From assembly GCF_000714535.1 (NCBI RefSeq), contig NZ_AUND01000034.1:339692-403691 (forward strand): a DNA stretch of 64,000 nt, given 5' to 3'. Under the pieces are notes generated by a model. The model had not been told where the DNA came from. It saw nothing but the letters and a program-made list of their open reading frames with translations, and did no database searches. This document shows positions 55,937-64,000 of this stretch, in pieces; position 1 is the stretch's first letter; every line of letters begins with the position of its first letter. Made by a program: the position numbers and the translations under genes. The stretch comes from Thioclava pacifica DSM 10166 (lineage in GTDB: Bacteria; Pseudomonadota; Alphaproteobacteria; Rhodobacterales; Rhodobacteraceae).

Positions 55937-56683
55937 ATGGAGTTGACGGCACTCAGGGCGGTGGTGACAGGCGGGGCCTCAGGTCTCGGCGCGGCAACGG
56001 CGCGCCATCTCGCCGAGTCGGGGGCAAAGGTCACGATTTTCGACCGTGACCGCGCTCAGGGCGAAACGATGGCGGGCGAGATCGGCGCGACCTTCGCCGA
56101 GGTCGACGTGACCTCCGAGGAGAGCGTCGCGGCCGGTATCGCCGTGGCGGTCGCGGCGATGGGCGGAATCGACGCGCTGGTCAATTGCGCGGGCATCGCC
56201 ACGGGTGAACGCGTGGTGGGGCGTGACGGTCCGCACCGGCTCGAGAGCTTCCGGCGCACGATCGACATCAACCTCGTCGGCTCATTCAACGTGCTGCGCC
56301 TTGCCGCCGCCGAGATGGCAAAAAACGAGGGCCCCGAGCGCGGCGCGATCATCAACACCGCTTCCATCGCTGCATTCGACGGGCAGAAGGGCCAGGCCGC
56401 CTACGCAGCCTCCAAGGGCGGTATCGCAGGGATGACCCTGCCGCTCGCGCGCGATCTGGCGACGCAAGGCGTGCGCGTCTGCGCCATCGCGCCGGGGATA
56501 TTCGGCACCCCGATGATGAAAGGACTGCCGCAGGAGGTGCAGGACAGCCTCGCCGCCGAAGTCACCTTCCCCAAGCGCCTCGGCGAGCCCTCCGAATATG
56601 CGGAACTCGCCGGATTCATCATCCGCTCGGGCTATCTCAACGGCGAGGTGATCCGCCTCGACGGCGCACTGCGGATGCGCTGA
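55937..56683 (+). CDS. SDR of the 3-hydroxyacyl-CoA dehydrogenase type 2 (HSD10-like) group
   Basis: 248 residues. Cofactor loop TGGASGLG (11-18), IFDRD after strand 2 for NAD, NCAG, catalytic Ser, YAASKGG (Tyr and Lys) and the PGIFGTPM segment typical of human HSD10 relatives, which act on 2-methyl-3-hydroxybutyryl-CoA (isoleucine degradation) and other hydroxyacyl-CoAs. The link to branched-chain breakdown is supported by the shared operator with the valine operon at 4825. GGGAGGATCAC precedes the ATG. Confidence 0.87.
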   Translation: MELTALRAVVTGGASGLGAATARHLAESGAKVTIFDRDRAQGETMAGEIGATFAEVDVTSEESVAAGIAVAVAAMGGIDALVNCAGIATGERVVGRDGPHRLESFRRTIDINLVGSFNVLRLAAAEMAKNEGPERGAIINTASIAAFDGQKGQAAYAASKGGIAGMTLPLARDLATQGVRVCAIAPGIFGTPMMKGLPQEVQDSLAAEVTFPKRLGEPSEYAELAGFIIRSGYLNGEVIRLDGALRMR

Positions 56684-56793
56684 CTCCTGCGAAAACGCTT
56701 CGCGCGCGTGCTTGCAAAAAATTTCCGAAAAACGGGTTGCAAGCTACCGCGCGGGGCGATAAATCCCGCTCTACCAAAAACGACCACCGATGC

Positions 56794-56883
56794 GGAGAGG
56801 TGCCGGAGCGGTCGAACGGGGCGGTCTCGAAAACCGTTGTGGGTGTGAGCCCACCCAGGGTTCGAATCCCTGTCTCTCCGCCA
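56794..56883 (+). tRNA. tRNA-Ser (anticodon CGA)
   Basis: 90 bases including an encoded CCA end. Acceptor GGAGAGG pairs with TCTCTCC; the anticodon loop CTCGAAA gives CGA (56828-56830), reading UCG. A long variable arm (GTTGTGGGTGTGAGCCCACCCA) is as expected for serine tRNA. No integrase or attachment repeat was seen next to it. The stretch 56884-57245 (362 bases) that follows holds no gene I can support. Confidence 0.95.
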
Positions 56884-57245
56884 CTTCCCCTGTTCAAGTT
56901 CTGGCCGATCATGTGACTGGCTCAGCACGGCGAGTCCGATGTCGTTGCGGCGGGAAAATTGCCCCCTTGCCACATTCCACGGATCTTCGCGGTTTCAACC
57001 GCATCGCGTTGCAACTGAAACGGGCATCGTGACAGGCATCGCTATCGCCTTAGGAGCCCGTCGATCACATTCCCTCGTGCACCCCCTGCCTCACGCCCAC
57101 CATAGTTTGCGTATCGTCCAATTTTCGCGCATTTAGCCATTTCACGTCGGCGGGATCTCGCGCGCGCGCCTGGAGCATCACAATTTCGCCTCAAAACCGG
57201 CCGAATTGCTCGCTAGGGTTGCGGAAAACGCGAGAGGCGACGACG

Positions 57246-58076
57246 ATGATCAGGCAGCTCCTTTTGGCGAGTCTCATGCTCATGCCCATGCAATCGAATG
57301 CGGCGCGGATCGGCGTCGGGGCCTGGGAAAACGCCAGCTACACGATGATCAACTGGATCGAGAACGCCCCGGCGGTGAGCTGGTATTACAATTGGCGTCC
57401 CGACCAGATGTGGAGCAAGTCGAACGCACAGCGCTCAGTCGAATTCGTGCCGATGATCCGCGACGTCGGGGACGTGAACGCCAAGATCGTCTCGGACACG
57501 CCAGTGCGTACCCTTCTTGGCTTCAACGAGCCCGACAATGCAGACAAGTCCGCCGGCAGCGCGATCTCGGTTGCGACCGCGGTCAAGCTCTGGCCCAAAC
57601 TCGAGAAGCGCGGGCTGCGGCTCGGAAGCCCCGCCACGACCCAAGGCCAGACCCTCGGGGCCAATTCCTGGCAGCGACGCTTCATGGATCAGGTCGAAGC
57701 GCGCGGGATGCGGGTCGATTTCATGGCCGTCCATTACTACTCGACCAATGGCAATGTGGCCGAGTTCAAGCGCTGGCTGCAAAAGGTCCATGCCGAATAC
57801 AAGCGTCCGATCTGGGTGACCGAATTCGCCTATGTCGACTGGAACCGGCCAAGCAATGTGAATTATGCGCAGAACGCCGCCTTCGCAGAGGCCGCGATCG
57901 AGATGATGGAGGGGCTGCCCTTCGTCGAGCGTCACGCATGGTATGCCGCCAATCCCTATCAGTGGAACGGGCGCCAGCCGCAGATCAATCTGGTCAATGA
58001 CAAGCTCGAACCGACGCCCGTGGGCTATGCGTTCGATCGGACCGTGTCGCGCATCGGACGCAAGCGCAGCCAGTAA
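57246..58076 (+). CDS. Secreted glycoside hydrolase, GH128/Asl1-like
   Basis: 276 residues: signal peptide (1-19, SNA-AR), then a TIM-barrel-like domain with the two catalytic Glu candidates: Glu95 in GFNEPD and Glu193 in WVTEFA, and HYYST between them. This matches the Asl1/GH128 type (beta-1,3-glucanase-like) known mainly from fungi and some bacteria. It would act outside the cytosol on beta-glucans, either for food or as a cell-wall or competitor-directed enzyme. It stands alone between two tRNA genes. Confidence 0.83.
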   Translation: MIRQLLLASLMLMPMQSNAARIGVGAWENASYTMINWIENAPAVSWYYNWRPDQMWSKSNAQRSVEFVPMIRDVGDVNAKIVSDTPVRTLLGFNEPDNADKSAGSAISVATAVKLWPKLEKRGLRLGSPATTQGQTLGANSWQRRFMDQVEARGMRVDFMAVHYYSTNGNVAEFKRWLQKVHAEYKRPIWVTEFAYVDWNRPSNVNYAQNAAFAEAAIEMMEGLPFVERHAWYAANPYQWNGRQPQINLVNDKLEPTPVGYAFDRTVSRIGRKRSQ

Positions 58077-58180
58077 AGGGTAACCCGCGCGTCCCCTTCC
58101 CCCATCCCTGAACATCCAACGCATTGCGCAGGCGCAATGACGGACCATGCGCGTCTGTCTGTGTCACAGAAAGGAGGGAA

Positions 58181-58255
58181 TGGTGGGCGATGAGGGATTT
58201 GAACCCCCGACATCATCGATGTGAACGATGCGCTCTACCGCTGAGCTAATCGCCC
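58181..58255 (-). tRNA. tRNA-Val (anticodon CAC)
   Basis: Minus strand, 75 bases with encoded CCA. Acceptor GGGCGAT/ATCGCCC; anticodon stem CATCG/CGATG with loop TTCACAT, anticodon CAC (complement of 58221-58223), reading GUG. T-loop TTCAAAT is normal. It lies 15 bases downstream of the HU-like gene, on the same strand as lon. Confidence 0.95.
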
Positions 58256-58270
58256 TCCGTGGCGGGCGTT

Positions 58271-58672
58271 TTAGCGTCCCTCCCCGGCGTCCGCAAGAGG
58301 GTTTTCATCGCTTTTTTCATCCGCCACGCTCGGGGCGTCCGCCCCCGGTTTGCGCTTGAGTTTCACCACGAGAATTTCATCTCCGTTCTTTTCGAACTGG
58401 CGGTTGATCTTGAGCTTGCCGAGCGGCGGCACGTCGATCTCTTCGCCCTCGGAAAGTGCCTTGCCGAGCACGTTCAGCACCGTGTCGGTCATGGCGCGCG
58501 CCTCGCCCTTCTTCACGCCGGCCTCGACCATCACACGCTCCACGAAAGTTTTCTTCCGCAGGACCAGTTTGGGCTCGGGCGCGGGTTCGGAGGCGGGCGT
58601 GAGCATCGCGGCAGAGCGCGGCGCAGGGGCGGGTTTCGCGGCGGTCGAACGGGTCTTGCGACTCTTGGCCAT
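58271..58672 (-). CDS. HU-like DNA-binding protein with N-terminal tail
   Basis: 133 residues: a basic/Pro/Ala N-tail (about 1-35), then a DNABII-like core (about 37-110, FVERVMVEAGVKKGEARAMTDTVLNVL, then DVPPLGKLKINRQFEKNGDEILVVKLKRKP). The beta-arm tip that carries RNPxTG in HU is not recognisable here, so DNA bending may be weak or different. It lies downstream of lon, as hupB does in E. coli. The acidic/disordered C-tail is also unlike HU. Confidence 0.75.
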   Translation of the reverse strand: MAKSRKTRSTAAKPAPAPRSAAMLTPASEPAPEPKLVLRKKTFVERVMVEAGVKKGEARAMTDTVLNVLGKALSEGEEIDVPPLGKLKINRQFEKNGDEILVVKLKRKPGADAPSVADEKSDENPLADAGEGR

Positions 58673-58754
58673 GAAGGCTCCTTTTTCGATGTGATGCGAA
58701 GAGGTTAGACGGGATAGCCGCGGGATGCAAAGCGCGGCGCCTTCGATCCGCCCT

Positions 58755-58909
58755 TGGCGCGGGGCGACCAACCCCGGGCCGCGCCCGATCCTCCCCCTGG
58801 GAGGGCACATTGGCGATGACATCGCGGGTTCGAGCGACCTGTGAGCTTTTGAGATATAGCGATGACCGCGAGCAGAGCGAAGCGCCCAGCCGAGGCTCGG
58901 GCGCGGCCC
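58755..58909 (+). repeat. Dispersed intergenic repeat, long copy 2
   Basis: Plus-orientation copy without the extra middle segment: GGCGCGGGGCGACCA, GGGCCGCGCCCG (58776-58787), CTCCCCC-GGGAGGGC-CATTGGCGATG (about 58791-58817), CTTTTGAGATATAGC (about 58846-58860) and GAAGCGCCCAGCCGAGGCTCGGGCGCGGCCC (about 58879-58909). It matches 264-481 read on the opposite strand. It fills most of the 326-base gap between the HU-like gene and lon; no gene seen. Confidence 0.65.
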
Positions 58910-58942
58910 TAATCACTGACTTAGGATCGCGCTGCCAACACA

Positions 58943-58976
58943 GAAAAACGCCCGCCGCGTTTCCGCAGCGGGCGTT
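58943..58976 (-). terminator. Intrinsic terminator of lon
   Basis: AACGCCCGC and GCGGGCGTT arms; on the minus strand the stem runs into TTTTTCTG, 22 bases after the lon stop. Confidence 0.9.
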
Positions 58977-58998
58977 CCAATGTCGCTCGGGACCGGGA

Positions 58999-61413
58999 TC
59001 AGTGCGCGGTGGCGCCCTGCCCGTCCGGTTTCGCGGCAGCAGCGGCGGCAGCCGCGGCTTCCTCGGCCTCTTCGTCCCAATGAACCGGCTCGGGCTGACG
59101 CACCAGCGCGCGGGCCAGAACTTCTTTCACGTGGGTGACGGGCACGATCTCGAGCCCCTCTTTCACGTTGTCGGGGATCTCGGCGAGGTCCTTCTCGTTC
59201 TCCTCGGGGATGAAGACGGTCTTGATGCCACCGCGCAGCGCGGCCAGCAGCTTCTCCTTCAGCCCGCCGATCGGCATCGCATTGCCACGCAGGGACACTT
59301 CGCCGGTCATGGCGATATCCTTGCGCACCGGAATACCGGTCAGCACCGAGACGATCGAGGTCACCATCGCCAGACCCGCCGAGGGGCCGTCCTTCGGGGT
59401 CGCCCCGTCCGGCACATGGACGTGGATGTCCCATTTCTCGAAGCGCGGCGGCTTGATGCCGAATTCGGGCGCGACCGAGCGGACATAGCTCGACGCGGCG
59501 TCGATCGATTCCTTCATCACGTCGCCCAGCTTGCCGGTGGTCTTCATCCGGCCCTTGCCCGGCAGGCGCAGTGCCTCGATCTGAAGCAGGTCGCCGCCAA
59601 CGGAGGTCCAGGCGAGACCCGTCACCACGCCGACCTGGTCTTCCTTCTCGGCCAGACCGTAGCGATGGCGCTTCACGCCGAGATAGTCGCCAACCTTTTC
59701 CTCGTCGATGGTGATCGACTTGATCTCGCCCTTCGACTTGATGATCTCGGTCACCGCCTTGCGCGCAAGCTTGGCGATCTCGCGTTCGAGGTTCCGCACG
59801 CCCGCCTCGCGGGTGTAGTAGCGGATCACATCGGTCAGCGCGCCATCGGTGATCGCGGTTTCACCCTTCTTGAGCCCATGCGACTTGATCTGCTTGGGGA
59901 TCAGGTGCTGTTTCGCGATCTCGCGCTTCTCGTCCTCGGTGTAGCCCGCGAGCGAGATGATCTCCATCCGGTCCAGCAGCGGGCCCGGCATGTTGTAGGA
60001 GTTCGCCGTGGTCAGGAACATGACGTTCGACAGGTCATATTCCACCTCGAGGTAGTGATCCACGAAAGTCGCGTTCTGCTCGGGGTCGAGCACTTCCAGC
60101 ATCGCCGAAGCCGGATCGCCACGGAAGTCCTGCCCCATCTTGTCGATCTCGTCCAAGAGGATGAGCGGGTTCGTGGTCTTGGCCTTTTTCAGCGCCTGGA
60201 TGATCTTGCCCGGCATCGAACCGATATAGGTCCGGCGGTGGCCGCGGATCTCGGATTCGTCGCGCACGCCGCCCAGCGAGATGCGGATGAACTCGCGCCC
60301 CGTGGCTTTCGCGACCGAACGGCCGAGCGAGGTTTTACCCACGCCGGGCGGACCGACGAGGCAGAGGATCGGGCCCTTCAGCTTGGCCGAGCGCGCCTGC
60401 ACCGCGAGATACTCGACGATGCGTTCCTTGACCTTCTCGAGCCCGTAGTGATCGGCGTTGAGGATCTCCTCGGCCTTGAGCAGATCCTTCTTCACGCGGC
60501 TTTTAACGCCCCACGGGATCGACAGCATCCAGTCGAGATAGTTGCGCACGACGGTGGCTTCCGCCGACATCGGCGACATCGACTTGAGCTTCTTCAGCTC
60601 GGCATCGGCCTTCTCGCGCGCCTCTTTCGACAGCTTCGTCGCCTCGATGCGCGCTTCCAGCTCGGCAATCTCGTTCTGGCCATCTTCGCCATCGCCGAGT
60701 TCCTTCTGAATGGCCTTCATCTGCTCATTCAGGTAGTACTCGCGCTGGGTCTTCTCCATCTGCGTTTTCACGCGCGACTTGATCTTCTTCTCGACCTGGA
60801 GAACCGAAACCTCACCCTGCATCAGCCCATAGACTTTCTCAAGCCGTTCCGACACGTCGAGCGTCTCCAGAAGTTCCTGCTTCTGCTCGACCTCGAGGCC
60901 CAGATGGCCCGAGACGAGGTCGGCGAGCTTGTCGGCTTCGGTGGCGTCCGCCACGGCCGAAAGCGCCTCTTCGGGGATGTTCTTCTTGATCTTCGCGTAA
61001 CGCTCGAACTCCTCGGCAACCGAGCGCAGCAGCGCACGGATCGTATCCGTGTCGCCCTCGGTCTCGATCAGAGCTTCGGCTTCGGCTTCGAAATAGTTCT
61101 CGTTCGGGACAAAATCGGTGATGCGCACGCGGCTCTTGCCCTCGACGAGCACTTTCACGGTGCCATCGGGCAGTTTGAGCAGTTGCAGCACATTGGCGAG
61201 CACGCCCACGCGGAATATCCCGTCGGTATCGGGGTCGTCCTGCGACGGGTCGATCTGGCTCGCGAGCAAGATCTGACGGTCCTCGGCCATCACCTCTTCA
61301 AGCGCACGCACGGATTTCTCGCGCCCGACGAAGAGCGGCACGATCATGTGGGGGAAGACCACGATGTCGCGCAGCGGCAGGACCGGATGGGTGACTGAGG
61401 TGAATTCGGTCAT
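58999..61413 (-). CDS. lon: ATP-dependent protease Lon
   Basis: 804 residues, normal LonA length: LON substrate-binding domain at the start ([22 protein letters not shown]), AAA+ module with Walker [13 protein letters not shown] and Walker [10 protein letters not shown], and a C-terminal protease domain with the Ser-Lys dyad (DGPSAGLAM; Lys in [12 protein letters not shown]). It degrades unfolded and regulatory proteins in the cytosol. The ATG at 61413 is chosen because the conserved N-terminus starts just after it; the longer frame adds an unlikely leader. Heat-shock control is likely but no promoter was marked. Confidence 0.97.
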   Translation of the reverse strand: MTEFTSVTHPVLPLRDIVVFPHMIVPLFVGREKSVRALEEVMAEDRQILLASQIDPSQDDPDTDGIFRVGVLANVLQLLKLPDGTVKVLVEGKSRVRITDFVPNENYFEAEAEALIETEGDTDTIRALLRSVAEEFERYAKIKKNIPEEALSAVADATEADKLADLVSGHLGLEVEQKQELLETLDVSERLEKVYGLMQGEVSVLQVEKKIKSRVKTQMEKTQREYYLNEQMKAIQKELGDGEDGQNEIAELEARIEATKLSKEAREKADAELKKLKSMSPMSAEATVVRNYLDWMLSIPWGVKSRVKKDLLKAEEILNADHYGLEKVKERIVEYLAVQARSAKLKGPILCLVGPPGVGKTSLGRSVAKATGREFIRISLGGVRDESEIRGHRRTYIGSMPGKIIQALKKAKTTNPLILLDEIDKMGQDFRGDPASAMLEVLDPEQNATFVDHYLEVEYDLSNVMFLTTANSYNMPGPLLDRMEIISLAGYTEDEKREIAKQHLIPKQIKSHGLKKGETAITDGALTDVIRYYTREAGVRNLEREIAKLARKAVTEIIKSKGEIKSITIDEEKVGDYLGVKRHRYGLAEKEDQVGVVTGLAWTSVGGDLLQIEALRLPGKGRMKTTGKLGDVMKESIDAASSYVRSVAPEFGIKPPRFEKWDIHVHVPDGATPKDGPSAGLAMVTSIVSVLTGIPVRKDIAMTGEVSLRGNAMPIGGLKEKLLAALRGGIKTVFIPEENEKDLAEIPDNVKEGLEIVPVTHVKEVLARALVRQPEPVHWDEEAEEAAAAAAAAAKPDGQGATAH

Positions 61414-61634
61414 CGGCGTTCCTTTTCTGGCAGAAGGGTCCGGCCCCGATTTTCGGCAGCCACGTCCCTTCCCTGTTCGACCCAATATCTAGGAGGCGTA
61501 TGGCGCCCATTCAACTAGGCCATGTCACTCACCCGTCACAATGCGCGCGCCACGCACGGGTCGCAAGAGCAGATCGGGAGATCGGTGAAAGGCATTTCGA
61601 AGGGACGCGCAGAGGAGTGATGCGAAGGCGTGGC

Positions 61635-62969
61635 TCAACGCGGCAGGATCATCTCCGCCATCAAGCCGCCAAGCCGTTCGGAATGCCCGAGTTTCAGCGA
61701 TCCACCATGGCTGCGCAGGATATCGGCCGCGATCGAGAGCCCCAGACCCACGCCCTGACCGCGATCCTGATTGCGTGCGGGATCAAGACGCGTGAAGGGG
61801 CGCAGCGCCTCTTCGCGCCGCTCGGGCGGGATGCCAGGCCCGTCATCATGCACCGCGATTCGCCATCCCGTCTTGCCGATCGAAACCGTCACTTCCGCGC
61901 GCTCGCCATAGCGATTGGCATTGCCGATCAGATTCTCGAAGGCGCGGCGCAGCGCATCGGGCCGGAAAGTCGCGGTCTCGTTGCCCTCGCAGCCGATCAA
62001 TGTGACCTTGTGGCCCGTACGCTGTGCATCCTCGACCACGCCGCGCACGAAGCCGCAGATCTCCAGCGTCTCGGGATCTCCTTGCGTCGCGCCTTCGCGC
62101 GCGAAGTCCAGGAACGCATCGACGAGGCGGCCCATTTCGTCCACATCTCGCTCCATCGCCTCGACATCCGGGCTTTCAGGCATCATCGACAGGGCCAGCC
62201 GGAGCCGGGTCAGCGGCGTGCGCAGATCATGGCTCACCCCCGAGAGCATCAGCGTGCGTTGCTCGATCTGGCGTTCGATCCGCGCGCGCATGTCGAGGAA
62301 GGCCGAGCCGGCCGAGCGCACCTCCGTCGCCCCCGAGACCCGATAATCCACGTTGCGTCCCTTGCCGAAGGCTTCGGCCGCACGCGCCAATCGGCGGATC
62401 GGGCGGAGCTGGTTGCGCAGGAAGAGATAGGCGATCAGCGTCATCAGGATCGAGACGAAAACCATCAGCACCAGAAGCTGATGCGGGTTCGAGGCCGAGA
62501 CACGGCCGCGCGGAAAAACGATCGACAGGAGGCCCTTCGGCGTCTCGAGCGCGACCGCGACCTTGTTGTCGTCGCTCACCAGATCGATTGACCGGATCGC
62601 AGGAAGGTTCTCGTGCAGGGTCGAGAGAACGACGATCCCGGTCAGATCGAGAAACTTGCGCCGGTCACCGCGACTTTTCGCCACCGCGACGGGTGCAGGG
62701 AGCGTGGTGACGAAGCCAAGCGCCTCATCGAGCTCGGCCAAGCGCACCCGCGCCGCCTCGGTCGTCTGCGCGCGCGTGACCACCTGATCGAGCAAAACGA
62801 TCTCGCGCACCATGCCTTCGGTCATCTGCCGGGTGACACGCTCGAAATGGCGCTGGATAAAGACGACCGAGACAACGAGCTGGATCGTGACAACCGGCAA
62901 AATGAGGATCAGCGCGGCCCGCCCGTAGAGCCCGCGCGGCATCACCTGTTTGAGCCAGCGAAAATTCAT
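61635..62969 (-). CDS. Membrane sensor histidine kinase (EnvZ-like)
   Basis: 444 residues: two membrane segments (about 17-39 and 165-188) flanking a periplasmic sensor of about 125 residues, a HAMP region, a HisKA domain with the phospho-accepting His247 in GVSHDLRTPLTR, and an ATPase domain (N box ENLIGNANRYG, G1 DDGPGIP, G2 GQGVGLGLSI). The type fits an OmpR-family partner, but no response regulator is in the window. The ligand is unknown. Start 36 bases from the divergent MBL gene. Confidence 0.9.
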   Translation of the reverse strand: MNFRWLKQVMPRGLYGRAALILILPVVTIQLVVSVVFIQRHFERVTRQMTEGMVREIVLLDQVVTRAQTTEAARVRLAELDEALGFVTTLPAPVAVAKSRGDRRKFLDLTGIVVLSTLHENLPAIRSIDLVSDDNKVAVALETPKGLLSIVFPRGRVSASNPHQLLVLMVFVSILMTLIAYLFLRNQLRPIRRLARAAEAFGKGRNVDYRVSGATEVRSAGSAFLDMRARIERQIEQRTLMLSGVSHDLRTPLTRLRLALSMMPESPDVEAMERDVDEMGRLVDAFLDFAREGATQGDPETLEICGFVRGVVEDAQRTGHKVTLIGCEGNETATFRPDALRRAFENLIGNANRYGERAEVTVSIGKTGWRIAVHDDGPGIPPERREEALRPFTRLDPARNQDRGQGVGLGLSIAADILRSHGGSLKLGHSERLGGLMAEMILPR

Positions 62970-63005
62970 GCCAGAACCCTAGCGTCGGCCAAAGCGGAGG
63001 GAAAG

Positions 63006-63878
63006 ATGGAAGAACTTGAGCCGGGGCTGCGCCGGATCGTGGCACCCAATCCTTCGCCAATGACCTATACCGGCACCTGCACCTACGTGATCGGCACCGG
63101 CGCGGTTGCCGTGGTCGATCCCGGCCCGGCAGATCCGACACATCTTCAGGCGATTCTCGACGGGCTCGCACGGGGCGAACGCATCAGCCATATCCTCGTG
63201 ACCCATGCGCATCTCGATCACTCCCCCGGCGCGCGACTTCTGGCAGAGGCAACCGGAGCCCCGGTCCTCGCCTTTGGTCCCCCTGAAGCCGGGCGGTCTC
63301 CGGTGATGGCCGAGCTCGCTTCGGCCGGCATGGCGGGTGGCGGAGAAGGCGTCGATCACGGATTTCGCCCCGATGCCCTGCTCGGCGATGAAGAGACGTT
63401 GTCGCATGGCGACTGGCGGGTCACTGCGCTGCATACGCCGGGCCATTTCTGCAATCATTTGAGCTTCGTTCTGGAGGATGCTGTACTCACTGGTGACGTG
63501 GTGATGGGGTGGTCTTCAACGCTGATCTCTCCCCCGGACGGCGACCTTGCCGATTATTACCGCTCGCTCGCGCGGATCGAAGCACGCGATCCCCGCATTC
63601 TCTATCCCGGTCACGGCGCGCCCGTTTTCGACCCGCACAGGCTGATCGCAGAGCAGCGCGCCCATCGCGAGGCCCGCAGCGCCCAGATCCTCGAAAATCT
63701 GCGAAAATCCCCTGCAACGCCGCAGGCGCTCACCCGCATGATCTACACCGAGATCCCGCCTGCCCTGCTGCCCGCGGCCGAACGCAACGTCTTCGCCCAT
63801 CTTGTTGAAATGACGCAACAAACCTTGGTTTCCCCTGTCCCACACCTGCATCCCGAGGCCCTGTTTTCGCTGACGTGA
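63006..63878 (+). CDS. MBL-fold metallo-hydrolase (LACTB2-like)
   Basis: 290 residues with the metallo-beta-lactamase motif THAHLDH (66-72), GDVVMGW and a distal His in LYPGHGAP, followed by a winged-helix-like C-terminal region (about 225-290) as in LACTB2-type nucleases/hydrolases. Human LACTB2 is an RNA endonuclease; the substrate here is unknown. Cytosolic. It starts 36 bases from the divergent histidine kinase gene. The ATG at 63006 follows GGGAAAG. Confidence 0.87.
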   Translation: MEELEPGLRRIVAPNPSPMTYTGTCTYVIGTGAVAVVDPGPADPTHLQAILDGLARGERISHILVTHAHLDHSPGARLLAEATGAPVLAFGPPEAGRSPVMAELASAGMAGGGEGVDHGFRPDALLGDEETLSHGDWRVTALHTPGHFCNHLSFVLEDAVLTGDVVMGWSSTLISPPDGDLADYYRSLARIEARDPRILYPGHGAPVFDPHRLIAEQRAHREARSAQILENLRKSPATPQALTRMIYTEIPPALLPAAERNVFAHLVEMTQQTLVSPVPHLHPEALFSLT

Positions 63879-63949
63879 CGAAAGGATGAATTTTTTCGCA
63901 CGAACCCTCTGGACAACCCAATTCGAGCTTTCTATACACCCCCTCGTGT

Positions 63950-64000
63950 TCCGGCGTAGCTCAGCGGTAGAGCAGTTGACTGTTAATCAATTGGTCGTAG
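63950..64000 (+). tRNA. tRNA-Asn (anticodon GTT), 5' part
   Basis: Cut by the window's right edge after 51 bases. TCCGGCG acceptor, D-arm GCTCAGCGGTAGAGC, anticodon loop CTGTTAA with GTT at 63982-63984. Asparagine identity rests on the anticodon. Upstream CTATAC may be part of its promoter. Confidence 0.85.

Noticed and set aside
56794..57245. Genomic island attached to tRNA-Ser
   Set aside because: No integrase, no direct repeat of the tRNA 3' end and no change in base composition were seen downstream.

Overview
The window is a 64 kb piece of a GC-rich alphaproteobacterial chromosome, most likely Rhodobacteraceae/Paracoccaceae (Rhodobacter, Paracoccus or Thioclava-like; the genus cannot be fixed from the sequence alone). 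The signs are gene content and gene style: an acetyl-CoA-type MetA, a HemB without zinc-site cysteines, a perfect GAAC-N7-GAAC SOS box before uvrA, a perfect CIRCE element before groESL, and many GTG/TTG starts. It looks like ordinary core chromosome. I see no phage, plasmid, insertion sequence, integrase or CRISPR array.

Layout. 1-3.8 kb: start of a Mn-dependent pyrophosphatase gene (cut by the edge), a TraB/GumN protein, and CIRCE-groES-groEL. 4.0-8.0 kb: an SDR, then a tightly coupled valine-degradation operon (isobutyryl-CoA dehydrogenase, 3-hydroxyisobutyryl-CoA hydrolase, 3-hydroxyisobutyrate dehydrogenase). 8.1-10.4 kb: small envelope genes, including three consecutive RcnB-like secreted proteins, two followed by their own hairpin. 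10.4-18.8 kb: uvrA, rhodanese, lpd, DUF924, an MFS permease, queA. 18.8-28.5 kb: a very large AsmA-like protein, a PrxQ-type peroxiredoxin, an M23 peptidase overlapping a bactofilin gene, and mfd. 28.5-35 kb: a membrane protein, hemB, a SYLF lipoprotein, a lytic transglycosylase, a PepSY/cytochrome b/membrane-LuxR operon, ssb and a second beta-hydroxyacid dehydrogenase.

35-48.7 kb: a membrane-anchored penicillin acylase, SDR plus cupin divergent from a LysR regulator, PBP1A, AmiC, an aminotransferase, a DsbA-like protein, a FemAB/GNAT-like protein and a FadL-type outer-membrane channel with a repeat-rich promoter region. 48.7-58 kb: an EamA permease, a P-loop protein, MetA, an alpha/beta hydrolase, PPK2 with an overlapping TetR gene, a TPM-domain protein, a beta-barrel protein, an HSD10-like SDR with a palindromic operator, tRNA-Ser(CGA) and a secreted GH128-like hydrolase. 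58-64 kb: tRNA-Val(CAC), an HU-like protein downstream of lon (as in E. coli lon-hupB), a sensor kinase divergent from an MBL hydrolase, and the 5' part of tRNA-Asn(GTT).

Themes: cell-wall synthesis and turnover (PBP1A, AmiC, lytic transglycosylase, M23 peptidase with bactofilin), protein quality control (groESL, lon), DNA repair (uvrA, mfd, ssb) and branched-chain acyl-CoA breakdown. The signals most worth following are non-coding. A long dispersed intergenic repeat is present in related copies at about 0.3, 3.9, 13.5 and 58.8 kb. A near-identical operator-like palindrome precedes both the valine operon and the HSD10-like gene. A repeated TAGCGTC motif lies upstream of the fadL-like gene. 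I found no clear-cut new defence or mobile system.
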